A DNA stretch of 64,000 bases from Banduia mediterranea (GTDB lineage: Bacteria > Pseudomonadota > Gammaproteobacteria > Nevskiales > Nevskiaceae), in assembly GCF_031846245.1 (NCBI RefSeq), contig NZ_JAVRIC010000016.1, forward strand, positions 1-64,000. The letters run 5' to 3'. Of this stretch, positions 30,364 to 41,200 are shown one piece after another. The notes under the pieces were generated by a model. That model did no database searches. It saw only the letters and a list, made by a program, of their open reading frames with translations, and was not told the origin of the DNA. Each line of letters begins with the position of its first letter. Within the stretch, counting starts at the first letter, position 1. The position numbers and the translations under genes are program-made.

Positions 30364-30726
30364 TCACTGGCTCACCGCATCGATCTCGGGCGCGCCGTGG
30401 CCGAGCAGGGCGATCGTCACACGGTTCGGCAGACAGGCCGTGGCATCGCCAGACATTGACAGCCAGCCGCTGTGGATGCACACCTTGTTGCGGCAGGGGC
30501 TGCTGACGAAGCGGATGCGTCCGTCCTCGATTTCCAGTATCGAGGTGCCGAGCGCGCCGTGCACCTCGATGTGTCGCTGCGCGTCCAGCGAATACACCTG
30601 CGGCGCCCCGTCGCCGACCTGCACTTCGACACGGTCGGCCACGGTCCTGGGTTGCCAGTAGGCGCCGGCGGCCACACCCACCAGCAGCGCGGCCAGCACG
30701 ATCACGACCCGGTCCGCGCCGGTCAC
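30364..30726 (-). CDS. NusG domain II-containing membrane-anchored protein
   Basis: This 120-residue protein has one N-terminal membrane anchor (VVIVLAALLVGVAAGAY) and a small beta-rich periplasmic domain. Its conserved SSPCRNKVCIHSGWLS and later ACLPNRV match the NusG_II family with paired cysteines. Despite its name it is not a transcription factor. It overlaps apbE by 4 nt upstream, so the flavinyltransferase and this protein are probably made together. Confidence 0.75.
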   Translation of the reverse strand: MTGADRVVIVLAALLVGVAAGAYWQPRTVADRVEVQVGDGAPQVYSLDAQRHIEVHGALGTSILEIEDGRIRFVSSPCRNKVCIHSGWLSMSGDATACLPNRVTIALLGHGAPEIDAVSQ

Positions 30727-31808
30727 GGCACCACTTCGAGTGGCGGCTTTGCGGGCAGGGTGATCCGTGCGGCGAGTGTCTGCGTGGCTTGCAGCGCGCC
30801 GTCCGCTTTCACGATCAGGCTCTGTCCGACGCCGAGCTTGCGCGCGGTATCGCGCCAGTGCCCGGGGCCAGCCACGAACAGGGCGGTCGAGGCGGCATCC
30901 GCCAGTGTGCCGTCGGCGGACAGCACCGACACCGCCTGCAGGCCCTGAGCCGGTCGACCATCGCGCGGATCGAGAATGTGGTGATAGCGCCTGCCCTGGT
31001 ATTCGAAATAGCGCTCGTAGTCGCCGCTGGTCACCAGGTTTTCGTTGTCCGGTTCCACGATCGCGAGCAGACGACCGATTTCGGGTCTAGGATGTCGCAC
31101 GGCGATGCGCCAGGCGCGGTCGCCGCGCCGGCCCTGGGTGCGGACATTGCCGCCGGCATTGATCATGAAATTTTCAATGCCGGCCGCCAGCAGGCGTTCC
31201 CCCACCTGATCCACCGCATAGCCCTTGGCGATCGCGCCGAAGTCCAGCACGACGCCCGGCGCCGGGCCGTAGCAGTCCTGCTCCGCTTCGCCGGAACCGG
31301 GGCAGGCCTGCAGCGATTCGGGTGCTTCGCGCAGCGCTGCCAACGCGGTGTCGATCTCGGCCTGAGGCGGTGGTGATTCGCGGTAATGCGCCTCGTCGTC
31401 GAAGCCCCAGACACGCACCAGCGCACCGATTCTGGGATCGAACAGACCGCCGCTGATTCGGTGGATCTCGAACGCACGCCGGAACAGCGGCAGCATGTCC
31501 TGCGGCACGCGAATGCTGTCACCAGCGACGAGTTCGGCGTTGAGCCGGCCCAGCGTGCCGTCGCCAAAGGCACGCCATCGCGTATCGAAGTCGGCGAGTT
31601 GCTGAGCCACCTGGTCGAACGCCCGTTGCACGCGCGTCTGCAGGGCCGGATCCTCGGCGTAGGCGCTGAGCGTGACCCAGGTGCCGAGCACCGGCAGATT
31701 GCGTTCGACCAGTTCGGTCTCACGGGCGTCCTGCGGCGGCGGTCGCAGCGCCAGCCAGCTCAGCAGCGCCAGCAGCGCGGCACCGACCAGGATCCGTCTC
31801 AGCAGCAT
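30723..31808 (-). CDS. apbE: FAD:protein FMN transferase (ApbE family)
   Basis: This 361-residue enzyme covalently attaches FMN to threonine or serine of target proteins in the periplasm. An N-terminal anchor (LVGAALLALLSWLAL) is followed by GGLFDPRIGALVRVWGF, VVLDFGAIAKGYAVDQ, NAGGNVRTQG and a late ADAASTALF, all typical of ApbE. The start overlaps gshB by 10 nt. I see no obvious FMN-acceptor protein (no rnf or nqr genes) in this window. Confidence 0.9.
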   Translation of the reverse strand: MLLRRILVGAALLALLSWLALRPPPQDARETELVERNLPVLGTWVTLSAYAEDPALQTRVQRAFDQVAQQLADFDTRWRAFGDGTLGRLNAELVAGDSIRVPQDMLPLFRRAFEIHRISGGLFDPRIGALVRVWGFDDEAHYRESPPPQAEIDTALAALREAPESLQACPGSGEAEQDCYGPAPGVVLDFGAIAKGYAVDQVGERLLAAGIENFMINAGGNVRTQGRRGDRAWRIAVRHPRPEIGRLLAIVEPDNENLVTSGDYERYFEYQGRRYHHILDPRDGRPAQGLQAVSVLSADGTLADAASTALFVAGPGHWRDTARKLGVGQSLIVKADGALQATQTLAARITLPAKPPLEVVP

Positions 31809-32758
31809 GCGGCCATGGCGTCTTCGAATGCCCGGATCGCGCGTCCGCCCAGATCCTCGCCGGTTTCGCGCTCGATCTCGCGCAGGCAGGTCGGACTGGT
31901 CACGTTGATCTCGGTGAGGTAGTCGCCGATCACGTCCAGGCCCACGAACAGCAGGCCGCGCTTCTTCAGTTCCGGGCCGACCTGCGCCGCCAGCCAGCGG
32001 TCGCGTTCGCTCAGCGGCTGCACCACGCCGCGTCCACCGGCGGCGAGGTTGCCGCGCACCTCGCCGACACTCGGAATGCGTGCCAGCGCGTAGTCCACCG
32101 GCTCGCCGCCGATCATCAGGATGCGCTTGTCGCCGGCGAGAATCTCGGGGAGATAGCGCTGCGCCATCAGCGAGCGCCGGCCCATCTCGCTGAGCGTTTC
32201 GACAACGGCGCCGATGTTGAGGCCGTCCTTGCCGATGCGGAACACGCCGGCGCCGCCCATGCCATCCAGCGGCTTGATCACGATGTCGCCCTGCTCCGCA
32301 TGGAACGCACGAATCCGGGCCGGATCGCGCGTCACCAGGGTTGGCGCCGTGCACTGCGGAAACCAGGCGAGAAATCCCTTTTCGTTGCAGTCGCGCAGCG
32401 AGTCCGGCCGGTTGACGATAAATGCGCCCTCGGTCGACGCGCGCTCCAGCCAGTAGGTGGCGTAGATGTATTCCAGGTCGAACGGCGGATCCTTGCGCAT
32501 CAGCACCATGTCGAAGTCGCCGAGCGCCGTGTCGGCCGCTTCGCCGGTGTAGTCGTACCAATCGTCCTTGCCGTCCTGAACCGTCAGCGGCCGAGTGCTT
32601 GCCGCGACGCGACCGTCGCGCAGATACAGGTCCGGCAGCTCCAGGTAGTGCAGCGACCAGCCGCGTCGCTGGGCGGCCAGCATCAGCGCCAGAGTGGTGT
32701 CCTTGTACGGCTTGATCGACCCGATCGGGTCCATGATCACAGCCAGTCGTTTGCTCAT
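31799..32758 (-). CDS. gshB: Glutathione synthetase
   Basis: This 319-residue ATP-grasp enzyme joins gamma-glutamylcysteine and glycine. Motifs include VIMDPIGSIKPYKDTT, VLMRKDPPFDLEYIYATY, VIKPLDGMGGAGVFR and GLDVIGDYLTEINVTSPT. MSKRLAV at 32758 matches the family start; a further ATG lies five codons upstream. gshA lies 59 bp upstream on the same strand. Confidence 0.95.
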   Translation of the reverse strand: MSKRLAVIMDPIGSIKPYKDTTLALMLAAQRRGWSLHYLELPDLYLRDGRVAASTRPLTVQDGKDDWYDYTGEAADTALGDFDMVLMRKDPPFDLEYIYATYWLERASTEGAFIVNRPDSLRDCNEKGFLAWFPQCTAPTLVTRDPARIRAFHAEQGDIVIKPLDGMGGAGVFRIGKDGLNIGAVVETLSEMGRRSLMAQRYLPEILAGDKRILMIGGEPVDYALARIPSVGEVRGNLAAGGRGVVQPLSERDRWLAAQVGPELKKRGLLFVGLDVIGDYLTEINVTSPTCLREIERETGEDLGGRAIRAFEDAMAACC

Positions 32759-32817
32759 CGAGTGAAGTTCCAATCGGGCGCGGCGGTGACGGATGCCGCC
32801 GCGCGCTGCGTGCGGGT

Positions 32818-34134
32818 TCAGTCGCCCTGATGGGCCCGAGCGATCTCGCGCGCGGCCGCCAGCAGCGCCAGCCGTGCGACCACGCCATAGGCGTAGAACT
32901 TGTTGGGTTGGGCATCCGGGTCGCGCGAGGGGTCTGGCCGGGTGCAGGATTCCGAAAAGGCCAGCATCTGAAAGCGCGCGCCGGGTGCGTTGAGGTTCTC
33001 GTTGCGGCCACGACCATCATGCACCCGGTAGAAGCCGCCGACCACGTAGTGATCGATCATGTAGATCACCGGTTCGGCGCTGTCGGCCGGGTCGTTCCAG
33101 GTCTCGAAGGTGTAGACGCCTTCCTGGATGATCGCGCCGCTGACTTCGCGGCCATCCTTGGCGGAGGCCATTTTCTTGCGCGCATTGCGGTTGAGGCTGA
33201 GCACGTCGTCGGTGCTCTTGACCGTCATCACACCCATGCCGTAGGTGCCGGCTTCGGCCTTGACGATGACAAAGGGCTCTTCCTCGATGCCGTATACGCT
33301 GTACTTGGCGGTGATGTCCTCGAGCAGCATTTCCACGTTGCTGACCAGGCATTCCTCGCCTTCGCGCTTCATGAAGTTGATCTTGCCGCAGTTGCGGAAC
33401 AGCGGATCGACCAGCCAGGAGTCGATGCCGATCAGTTCGGCGAACTCGGCGGCCACCTGCTGGTAGAGGCCGAAATGGTCCGACTTGAGGCGATTGCTCC
33501 AGCCCAGAATCGCCGGGGGCGTGACCGGCTGCCGGATCGCTTCGAGGATCGCAGGGCGGCCACCCGAGAGGTCGTTGTTGAGCACTACGGCGCACGGCGA
33601 GAAGCGATCCTCGCCTTCGCCGACATAGACCTCGTCGCCGCTGCGGCGCAGCGGTTCCAGGCGCAGCGTCCGGCCCGATTCCAGATCGTCGATGATCTGG
33701 TCCTGCTCCAGGTCCGGCATCGTCGAACCGATGCGCACATGGAAGCCGGCCTTGGCGATCAGATCGACCAGCGCCGCCAGACTTTCCAGATAGAAGCGAT
33801 TGCGCGTGTGGTTCTCGGGCACCACCAGGATGCCGGCGGCGGTCGGGCAGATGCGTTCGATCGCGGACTGCAGCGCGTGTATGCACAGCGGATCGAAATC
33901 CGGATTGAGGTTGTTGAAGCCGGCCGGGAACAGGTTGGTATCGACCGGCGCCAGCTTGAAGCCGGCATTGCGCAGGTCGACCGAGGCGTAGAACGGTGCG
34001 GGCGTCTCCAGCCACTGACGGCGAAACCAGGTTTCGATATCGGCCTGACGCTCCAGCAGCTTGGCTTCGAGCTTCAATACGGGCCCGACGGGCGCGGTAC
34101 ATAGATTGGGAACGGTGCTGGTCATCGGCGGCAT
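32818..34134 (-). CDS. gshA: Glutamate-cysteine ligase, Acidithiobacillus-like type
   Basis: This 438-residue protein is of the non-E. coli GshA class (TIGR02049): VDTNLFPAGFNNLNPDF, GCIHALQ-type N-terminal motifs (here CIHALQSAIERI), VVPENHTRNRFYLES, and KAEAGTYGMGVMTVKS. It makes gamma-glutamylcysteine, the first step to glutathione, and sits directly upstream of gshB. ATGs at 34134 and 34125 are both possible. The 228 bp between this start and pilG are a divergent promoter region. Confidence 0.9.
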   Translation of the reverse strand: MPPMTSTVPNLCTAPVGPVLKLEAKLLERQADIETWFRRQWLETPAPFYASVDLRNAGFKLAPVDTNLFPAGFNNLNPDFDPLCIHALQSAIERICPTAAGILVVPENHTRNRFYLESLAALVDLIAKAGFHVRIGSTMPDLEQDQIIDDLESGRTLRLEPLRRSGDEVYVGEGEDRFSPCAVVLNNDLSGGRPAILEAIRQPVTPPAILGWSNRLKSDHFGLYQQVAAEFAELIGIDSWLVDPLFRNCGKINFMKREGEECLVSNVEMLLEDITAKYSVYGIEEEPFVIVKAEAGTYGMGVMTVKSTDDVLSLNRNARKKMASAKDGREVSGAIIQEGVYTFETWNDPADSAEPVIYMIDHYVVGGFYRVHDGRGRNENLNAPGARFQMLAFSESCTRPDPSRDPDAQPNKFYAYGVVARLALLAAAREIARAHQGD

Positions 34135-34362
34135 CCGTGGAGGGATGCCAATGTTAGCGCAGGCGCCGATGCGGCGATGTATGTGAAGCGTTCGGGGAGT
34201 GTGCTACAAAGTGCCGAAAGGCGCTTGCAGGCGTGGAGTACTTGAAATCACAAAGGGGACGGTGATCCGGCGCATTGGAACGCACGCTCACCGGCTCGAC
34301 AACGGCCGCCGTCCTCGACCGCGCGGTCGGCGGGTCAATCGGGGAATCCGGGAGTTTGATGC

Positions 34363-34737
34363 GTGTCCGCCAAAGTCATGGTGATTGATGACAGTCAGAC
34401 CATTCGGCGCACGGCCGAAACCTTGCTGTCCAGGGAGGGATATACCGTTGTCACAGCTCAGGACGGGTTCGAGGCGCTGGCGATGATCGCCGCCCATCGG
34501 CCGGACATCGTGTTCATCGACATCATGATGCCGCGTCTGGATGGTTATCAGGCCTGTGCCCTGATCAAAGGCAATCCGAAGTTCCGGTCCACGCCGGTGA
34601 TCATGCTGTCGTCCAAGGATGGCCTGTTCGACCGTGCGCGCGGCCGCATCGTCGGTTCCGACGAATATCTCACCAAGCCGTTCACGCGCGACGACCTGCT
34701 CGGGGCCGTTCGTGCGCATGTGCGCGCCAGCGGATAA
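34363..34737 (+). CDS. pilG: Twitching response regulator PilG
   Basis: This 124-residue receiver domain has VIDDSQTIRRTAE, Asp53 in FIDIMMPRLDGYQ, and LTKPF near the end, closely matching PilG. In P. aeruginosa, ChpA phosphorylates PilG, which promotes pilus extension and cAMP production. The start is a GTG at 34363 with GGGAG about 8 nt upstream. It is separated from pilH by the pyr-algH-gsh block. Confidence 0.9.
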   Translation: MSAKVMVIDDSQTIRRTAETLLSREGYTVVTAQDGFEALAMIAAHRPDIVFIDIMMPRLDGYQACALIKGNPKFRSTPVIMLSSKDGLFDRARGRIVGSDEYLTKPFTRDDLLGAVRAHVRASG

Positions 34738-34745
34738 AGCCGGAC

Positions 34746-35297
34746 GTGTCGGGGGACCTCAGGGAACTGCGTGGCGATCCGTTCGGCCTGTTGGCCGAAC
34801 TGGACCGGCGTTTGCGCGCCATACGCCAGGAGGGCGCCTCGGGCGAGGCCGAATGGGAGGGGCTCGGTGTACGTGTCGGCTCCCTGTGGTGCGCCCTGCC
34901 GCGCGCCGATGTCCGCGAGGTGGTCACACCGCCGCCGCTGACGCGGGTGCCGGGCGCACGGCCCTGGCTGATCGGGCTGGCCAACGTGCGCGGCAAGCTG
35001 TTGCCGGTGTTCGACCTTGCGGTGCTCGCTGGCCTGCCGGCAGAGGAAGACACGCGCCGCGCGCGGGTGCTGGTGTTCAACTCCGATCAATTGCCGGCGG
35101 GATTCCTGGTCGGTGAAGTCGTCGGACACCGCCAGTTCGCGGTCGAGGACCAGGCGCCGCATCGCCTGCAGATTTTGAGCGGATCCGACTTCTCCAACTG
35201 GCTGCTCGGTGCCTTCGAGCGTGATGCTAAGGTCTGGCAGGTGCTGAGTCTGCATCGCCTGGTGGCGTCCGAGCAGTTCGTGAGAACGGCGGAATAA
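34746..35297 (+). CDS. pilI: CheW-like adaptor PilI
   Basis: This 183-residue CheW-domain protein has ALPRADVREVVTPPPLTRVPGA and IGLANVRGKLLPVFDL, the residues that couple receptors to the CheA-type kinase. It begins with a GTG 8 bp after pilG. It presumably links PilJ to ChpA. Confidence 0.88.
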   Translation: MSGDLRELRGDPFGLLAELDRRLRAIRQEGASGEAEWEGLGVRVGSLWCALPRADVREVVTPPPLTRVPGARPWLIGLANVRGKLLPVFDLAVLAGLPAEEDTRRARVLVFNSDQLPAGFLVGEVVGHRQFAVEDQAPHRLQILSGSDFSNWLLGAFERDAKVWQVLSLHRLVASEQFVRTAE

Positions 35298-35299
35298 GC

Positions 35300-38200
35300 A
35301 TGATCGCAAGCCGTCCAAGCCTGGCATCCGGCCTGCATTGGGTACGCCCGGAGATCGAGGCCTGCCTTCAGCGGGTACGAACCCAGCTCGAAAACGCGAT
35401 GGAGAGCGCCGATGAGCGCGCCGGCCTATTGGCGGCTGTCGCCGAGTTGCGCCAGGTGCTGGGCACCACCTCGCTGATCCAGTGCGCGGGCGCATCGATT
35501 CTCGCCGAGGAGATGCTGGCGACCACGCAGCGCTTGAGTGAAGACGCGATTTCCGATCGCGAAACGGCCTGTGGCGCCGTGCTCGGTGCAACCCTGCAGC
35601 TTGCGGACTATCTGGATGCCTTGTCCGGTGGCGCCGAGGATTGCGTGCTGGTCCTGCAAGCGCTGATCAACGAATTGCGGCTGACGCGTGGCGTCGCCGT
35701 GCTGACCGAAGCCGAGCTGTTCGCGGCACAGATGAGGCTGATCGGTGTCGAGCTGCCCTTGCCGGGTGGCCGCGACGTGCAAACCGCCGGTATGACCGCC
35801 GCCAAGCTGCTGCCGGCCGCGCAGCAGTCGATGCTGCAGTGGCTCAAGGACGACGATATCCGCACCGCCGTGGCGCGTCTCGGCAAGGTCGCCGAGCACC
35901 TGAGGCAGGGCGCCACCGTGCCGGCGGCCGCGCAACTGTGGCGCATCGTCGCCGGCGTGGCCGAAGCGGTGCTCGGCCAGGGTCTCGAAGATTCGCTGGA
36001 GGTGAAGCGTCTCTGCGGCCGGGCCGTGCAGCAGATCAAGCGCACCGTCGAAATCGGCGAGGACGCGGCCGCCGCGCAGTTCGACGAACTGGCCTATCAA
36101 CTGTTGTTTCATGTCGGCCGTTCGCGTGCGCGCGGGGCGCGCGTGACCTTCCTGCGTCGCGCCTTTGCGCTGGACCAGCGGCTGCCGTCGAGTTCCGCGC
36201 TGGAGGCGATGGCGCGCAAGCTGCGCGGGCCCAACACCCGCTTGCTGCAGAAACTGTCCGACGAAATTCGCGCCGACCTGGCCAAGGTCAAGGACACCAT
36301 CGACCTGGTGGTGCGCGCTGGCGAGCGTGCCAGCGTCGATCTGTCGCAGACCGCAGCGCAGTTGCGCGGCATTGCCAACACCCTGGGCATGCTTGGTCTG
36401 GTGACGCTGCAGCGCGTTGCGCAGAACCAGTCCGACGCGGTGGTGCGTCTGCGTTCGGCCGATGGCGCGGGCGCCGGTTTGTGGATGGATGTCGCTACGG
36501 CGCTGTTGCGTATCGAAAATTCCTTGGACGCCGCCTTGTTCCGTCAACTGCGGCGCAGCGATCCGGAGCTGGCATCGGCGTCGCAGTACGACGAAGGCAC
36601 GCCACCATCCGCGGATTTCGACGAAGGTTTCGGTGCGCTGCTGCGGGAATCGCTGGTCAATCTTTCGAAGTTCAAGAATGCCGCCGACCTCGCGCTGCGG
36701 CAGGGCTCGCGTGATGGTCTGCCCTCGGCGCAGACCCTGCTCGGGGAGATTCGGGCAGGATTGAGAATTCTCGACGATGAGCGTGCCGCCGGCCTGATCG
36801 GCGAACTGTTGCGCTATGTCGAGCAGGACGGATTCCCCGCCGGGATTCTGGTGCAGGCCCAGGCCGAACGCTTTGCCGACGCGGTGGCGTGCACGGAGTT
36901 CTACCTGGAGGCTTTGCAGTCGCGCTCGCCGGACAGCGCGCGTCTGCGGGACGATCTGGCCGCCTACATCGAGCGCCTGGAATTCGCCGATGGCGCCGCC
37001 GACACCGACCAGGCGGAGCTTGAGTCATCACCGTTAGTTGCGTCGCAGGTGCTCGATGAGGTCGACCCCGAGATTCGCGAGGTTTTCGTCCAGGAAGCGG
37101 GCGAAGTGCTCGAAACCCTGCGCAGCCAGCTTGCGCCGTGGCAGCGCGAACCGGGTGACGTGGCCCACTTGTTGGAAGTGCGGCGAGCCTTTCACACACT
37201 CAAGGGCAGCGGCCGCATGGTCGGCGCCGATCTCATCGGCGACTATGGATGGGCCTGCGAGAACCTGCTGAATCGATGTCGTGACGGCGAAATGAAGGTC
37301 GACAGTGAAGTGCTGGACCTGATCGCTCGCGCTGTCACGCTGTTGCCCGAGTTGATCCACAGTTTCCGTGAACAGCGCGAGCCGCCTGCTACGGCGGCGG
37401 AGCTGATCGCCGCTGCGCAGGAGCTGACCGAGCGTGCGGTCAATGATGCTGCTGCGATGCGCTCGGTGTTTCACGACGACGCGCGCAGGCACCTGCAGCG
37501 AGTGCAGAACTGGATGGATCAGCAGGACGCCGATGCCGGCGCCCACACGGTGGATCCCGAAGTCGTCCGGGCGCTGCATACCTTGCGCGGCAGCGCGGCG
37601 GTGGTCGGTTACGGCGCGATCAGCCAGCTCGCCGGCTTACTCGAACGAGGCCTTGATTTCACTGGTCTTGGTGCCAGCGAACAGCCGGTGGAGCGCCTCA
37701 AGCTGATCGCCGATGCGGTGCTTCAGCTCGGACAATGGCTGGATCAGCAGCCCCCTGCGCCGGCCGAAGCCGCGTTGCCATGGCAGTCTCGCGTCATCGA
37801 CATACTCGGCATGCCGAGCGAAGTCGCTGACGGTGAGCCTGACGATCAGCAGTTGGCCGAGCTGTTCACGCACGAAGTGTTCGATTGCCTGCAACAGATC
37901 GAGGCATGCATCGAAGCCTGGCGCCAGCAGCCCGATGCCGCACACCACGCGGCTCAGGCAGCCGCCCTGTTTCGCACCGTGCGCGACGCCGCGCAGGCGG
38001 CGCACAGCTCCGCGCTGGAATCGGCGGCGACGGCATTCGAGGCCCGACTCGGACACGCGGAGTTTCGCGAGGCCCGCAAATCGCGACGCGATGCGCCGTT
38101 CTTCAGTGCCGTCAGCGAAGCGATCGAAGGGATCTATCAGTTGCTCGATGCAATTCGCGACGGTCGAGCGCCGGATCGTGACGACGCTCTGATCGGGCGG

Positions 38201-41200
38201 ATCCAGGCACTGGGCGGCAGCGCGATCGAGATCGAAGAAGCCACGTCCGTCGCCGATGAGGCCGGGGCCGATGCCCCGTTCGAAGCGGTGCCGGTCGGTG
38301 ATCGCGATCCGGCGCTGACGGACATCTTTCTGTCAGAAGCCGAGGAGTTGCTGGCGCTTGTCGAAGGCGGATTCGACGAATGGCAGGCCACGCCGCTGCG
38401 AGACGCGCCGGATGCCGAGGTGATGCGTGCCCTGCACACGCTCAAGGGCAGCGCGCGAATGGCGGGTTTCGAATCGCTGGGCGAAGTCGGACACCGACTC
38501 GAAAGCTTCGTCGAGGCCGCTGCGCAGTCCCCCCGGGTGGCGCGCGATGCCAGCTATTTCGGGCGGCTCGCCAATGTCGTGGACGGCTTGCACCGAGCGG
38601 TCGACCAGATTCGCCGCGGCTACGAGCCCGAAGTCGAGCCTTTGTTTGTGGAACTGGAAATCCAGCAAGCGGAGCCGGCCTCCGCCGCCGACTGGACGGT
38701 TCCGGAGAGCGACGCCGGGTTTGTCGAGGCTGCATCTCGGGAATACGAGGTTCGAGACGAGCTGATCGTCGAGATTCCCCGGTTTGCCGAACAGCGTGAC
38801 GACGCGGCTGACATCGGGCTGCCCGCTGCGCCGGCGGCGCAGCCCTTTGTCCCGCTGCCGGCGCACCCGGCGCCCAGCGCCGAGGATGACGACGCAGAGC
38901 TGCTGGCCATCTTCAGCGCCGAGGCGGCCGAGCTGCTTGAACAGATGGAGGCTGCACTCGTCACCTGGCGCACGCAGCCGACCGATGCCGCGCCGCTACA
39001 GGACCTGCAGCGGATTCTGCACACGCTCAAGGGCGGCGCGCGCATGGCGGGCCGCTATGCGATGGGCGCGGCCGTGCACGAAATGGAGTCGCTGGTCGAT
39101 GACATGGCCAGCACCTATCTGCCGACCGACGATCTGGCCTTCGATCAGTTGCATACGCGTTTCGAGCAGTTGCAGCACATGCACGACCGCCTGGTGCGCG
39201 GCGACGAGTCGTTCGACGACGAAGAGGATCAACCGATCGAGGCGCCGTACGATTGGTCCCCTCCACCGGCGCCAGAAGCACCCGAAGCGGGGTCGGCCGC
39301 CGCCGAATTGCCGGAGCCGGTACCACCGATCGAGTGGAATGACGCGCCGCCAGAGTCGCCGACCGAGACCGGTCCGGAACCCGTCTTGGCCACTGGTCTG
39401 CCGGACGAGCGGCCGCCGCCGATGCGGGTCTGGGACCCGCAGCTGTTCTGGCGGCCAGAGGACGACAGCGGGCTCTGGCCGCAGCAGCGTCGGGAACTGG
39501 CACGCGTGCCCGTGGAGCGGCTGGACAGCCTGCTCAACGCCGCCAGCGAAATGTCGATCTATCGCTCGCGCCTTGAGCAGCGCAACCTCGAGACCGGCAG
39601 CCAGCTCGCGGAAATGGAGTCCACGGTCAATCGCATCCGCGAGCAGCTTCGGCAGATGGATATCGAAACCGAGGCGCAGATTGCCGCGCGCGGCCTGATA
39701 CAGACTCCGTCGGAGTCTGGGGACGACCGCTACAGCGCCGAGTTCGATCCGCTGGAGCTGGATCGCTATTCGCGCATGCAGGAGCTGTCGCGCGCGCTGT
39801 CCGAATCCGTCGGCGACCTCGGTTCGCTGCATGATTCGCTGTATCAGGTCACGCAGGATGCCGGCAGTCTGCTGCAGCAGCAGGGTCGCATCAATACCGA
39901 GGTTCAGCAGGGCCTGATGGGCACCTTGATGGTGCCGTTCTCGCGTCAGGTGGCGCGCCTGCAGCGCGTGGTCCGGCAAACTGCTGTGGAAGCGGGCCGG
40001 CTTGCCGAGGTCAGCTTCCTCGGCGTCGAGGCGGAACTCGATCGCAATGTGCTGGAACGCATGACCGCGCCGCTGGAGCACTTGTTGCGCAACGCCATCG
40101 TCCACGGCATCGAGCCGGCGACGGTGCGAACCGGTCTTGGCAAGCGCGAAGTCGGCGAGATCGTGATCAGCCTGCAGCGCGACGGCACGCAGCTGGTGAT
40201 CGAGATTCGTGACGACGGACAGGGTCTGGACATCGATGCGATTCGTGATCAGGCCATCGCCCGCGGACTGATGCCGCCGAACCTGGAGCTGAGCGAGCTT
40301 CAGGTGGCCCAGTTCATTTTCGAACCCGGATTTTCGACTGCGCATGAGCTGACGCAGAACGCTGGCCGTGGCGTCGGCATGGATGTCGTGGCCTCGGAGG
40401 TGAAGCAACTCGGCGGCACGCTCGATCTCGAAACCGAACGCGGCGGCGGCACCTGCTTCGCGATCCGGTTGCCGCTGACACTGGCGGTTTCGCAGGCGCT
40501 GTTGGTCACGGTGGGCACCGAGCTGTACGCGATTCCGCTGTCGAGCATAGAAGGCATCGCCCGCGTTCCACGCGCCCAGCTTGACCAGTATTTCGGCGAC
40601 AGCGACGCCACGCTGTCCTACGGCGGTGCGGATTATCCGCTGCGTTACCTCGGTGACTATCTCGGCGTCAGCCGCCTCGAAACGGATGAAAGCCGCACCG
40701 TACCGACGATTCTGGTGCGGATCCCGGAGGGCATCGGCGGCGGCGAGCGCCGTATGGGCCTGGTGGTGGACTCGATGCAGGGCAACCGCGAAGTGGTGTC
40801 GAAGGCGGTCGGCCCGCAGGTCAGCTCGATTGTCGGCGTGACCGGCGCCACGATCCTCGCCGATGGCGCGGTGGTGCTGATTCTGGACGCACCGGCGCTG
40901 GTGCAGGATCGCACGCGCCGCGCGCTGCTGGCGGAGGCACAGAGCGCCGCCGCGCCGCGCGCTGACGATCGCGCGATGATCATGGTGGTGGACGATTCCA
41001 TCACCATGCGCCGCGTTGCCGAACGTCTGCTGACGCGTCACGGCTACCGCGTGCTGACGGCGCGTGACGGACTCGATGCGATTGCCCAGCTCGCCACCGA
41101 ATCGCCGACCGCGATTCTGCTGGACATCGAAATGCCGCGTGCCGACGGATTCGAGGTGGCCGCCCACGTGCGCAACAGCGAACGGATCAGCGATGTGCCG

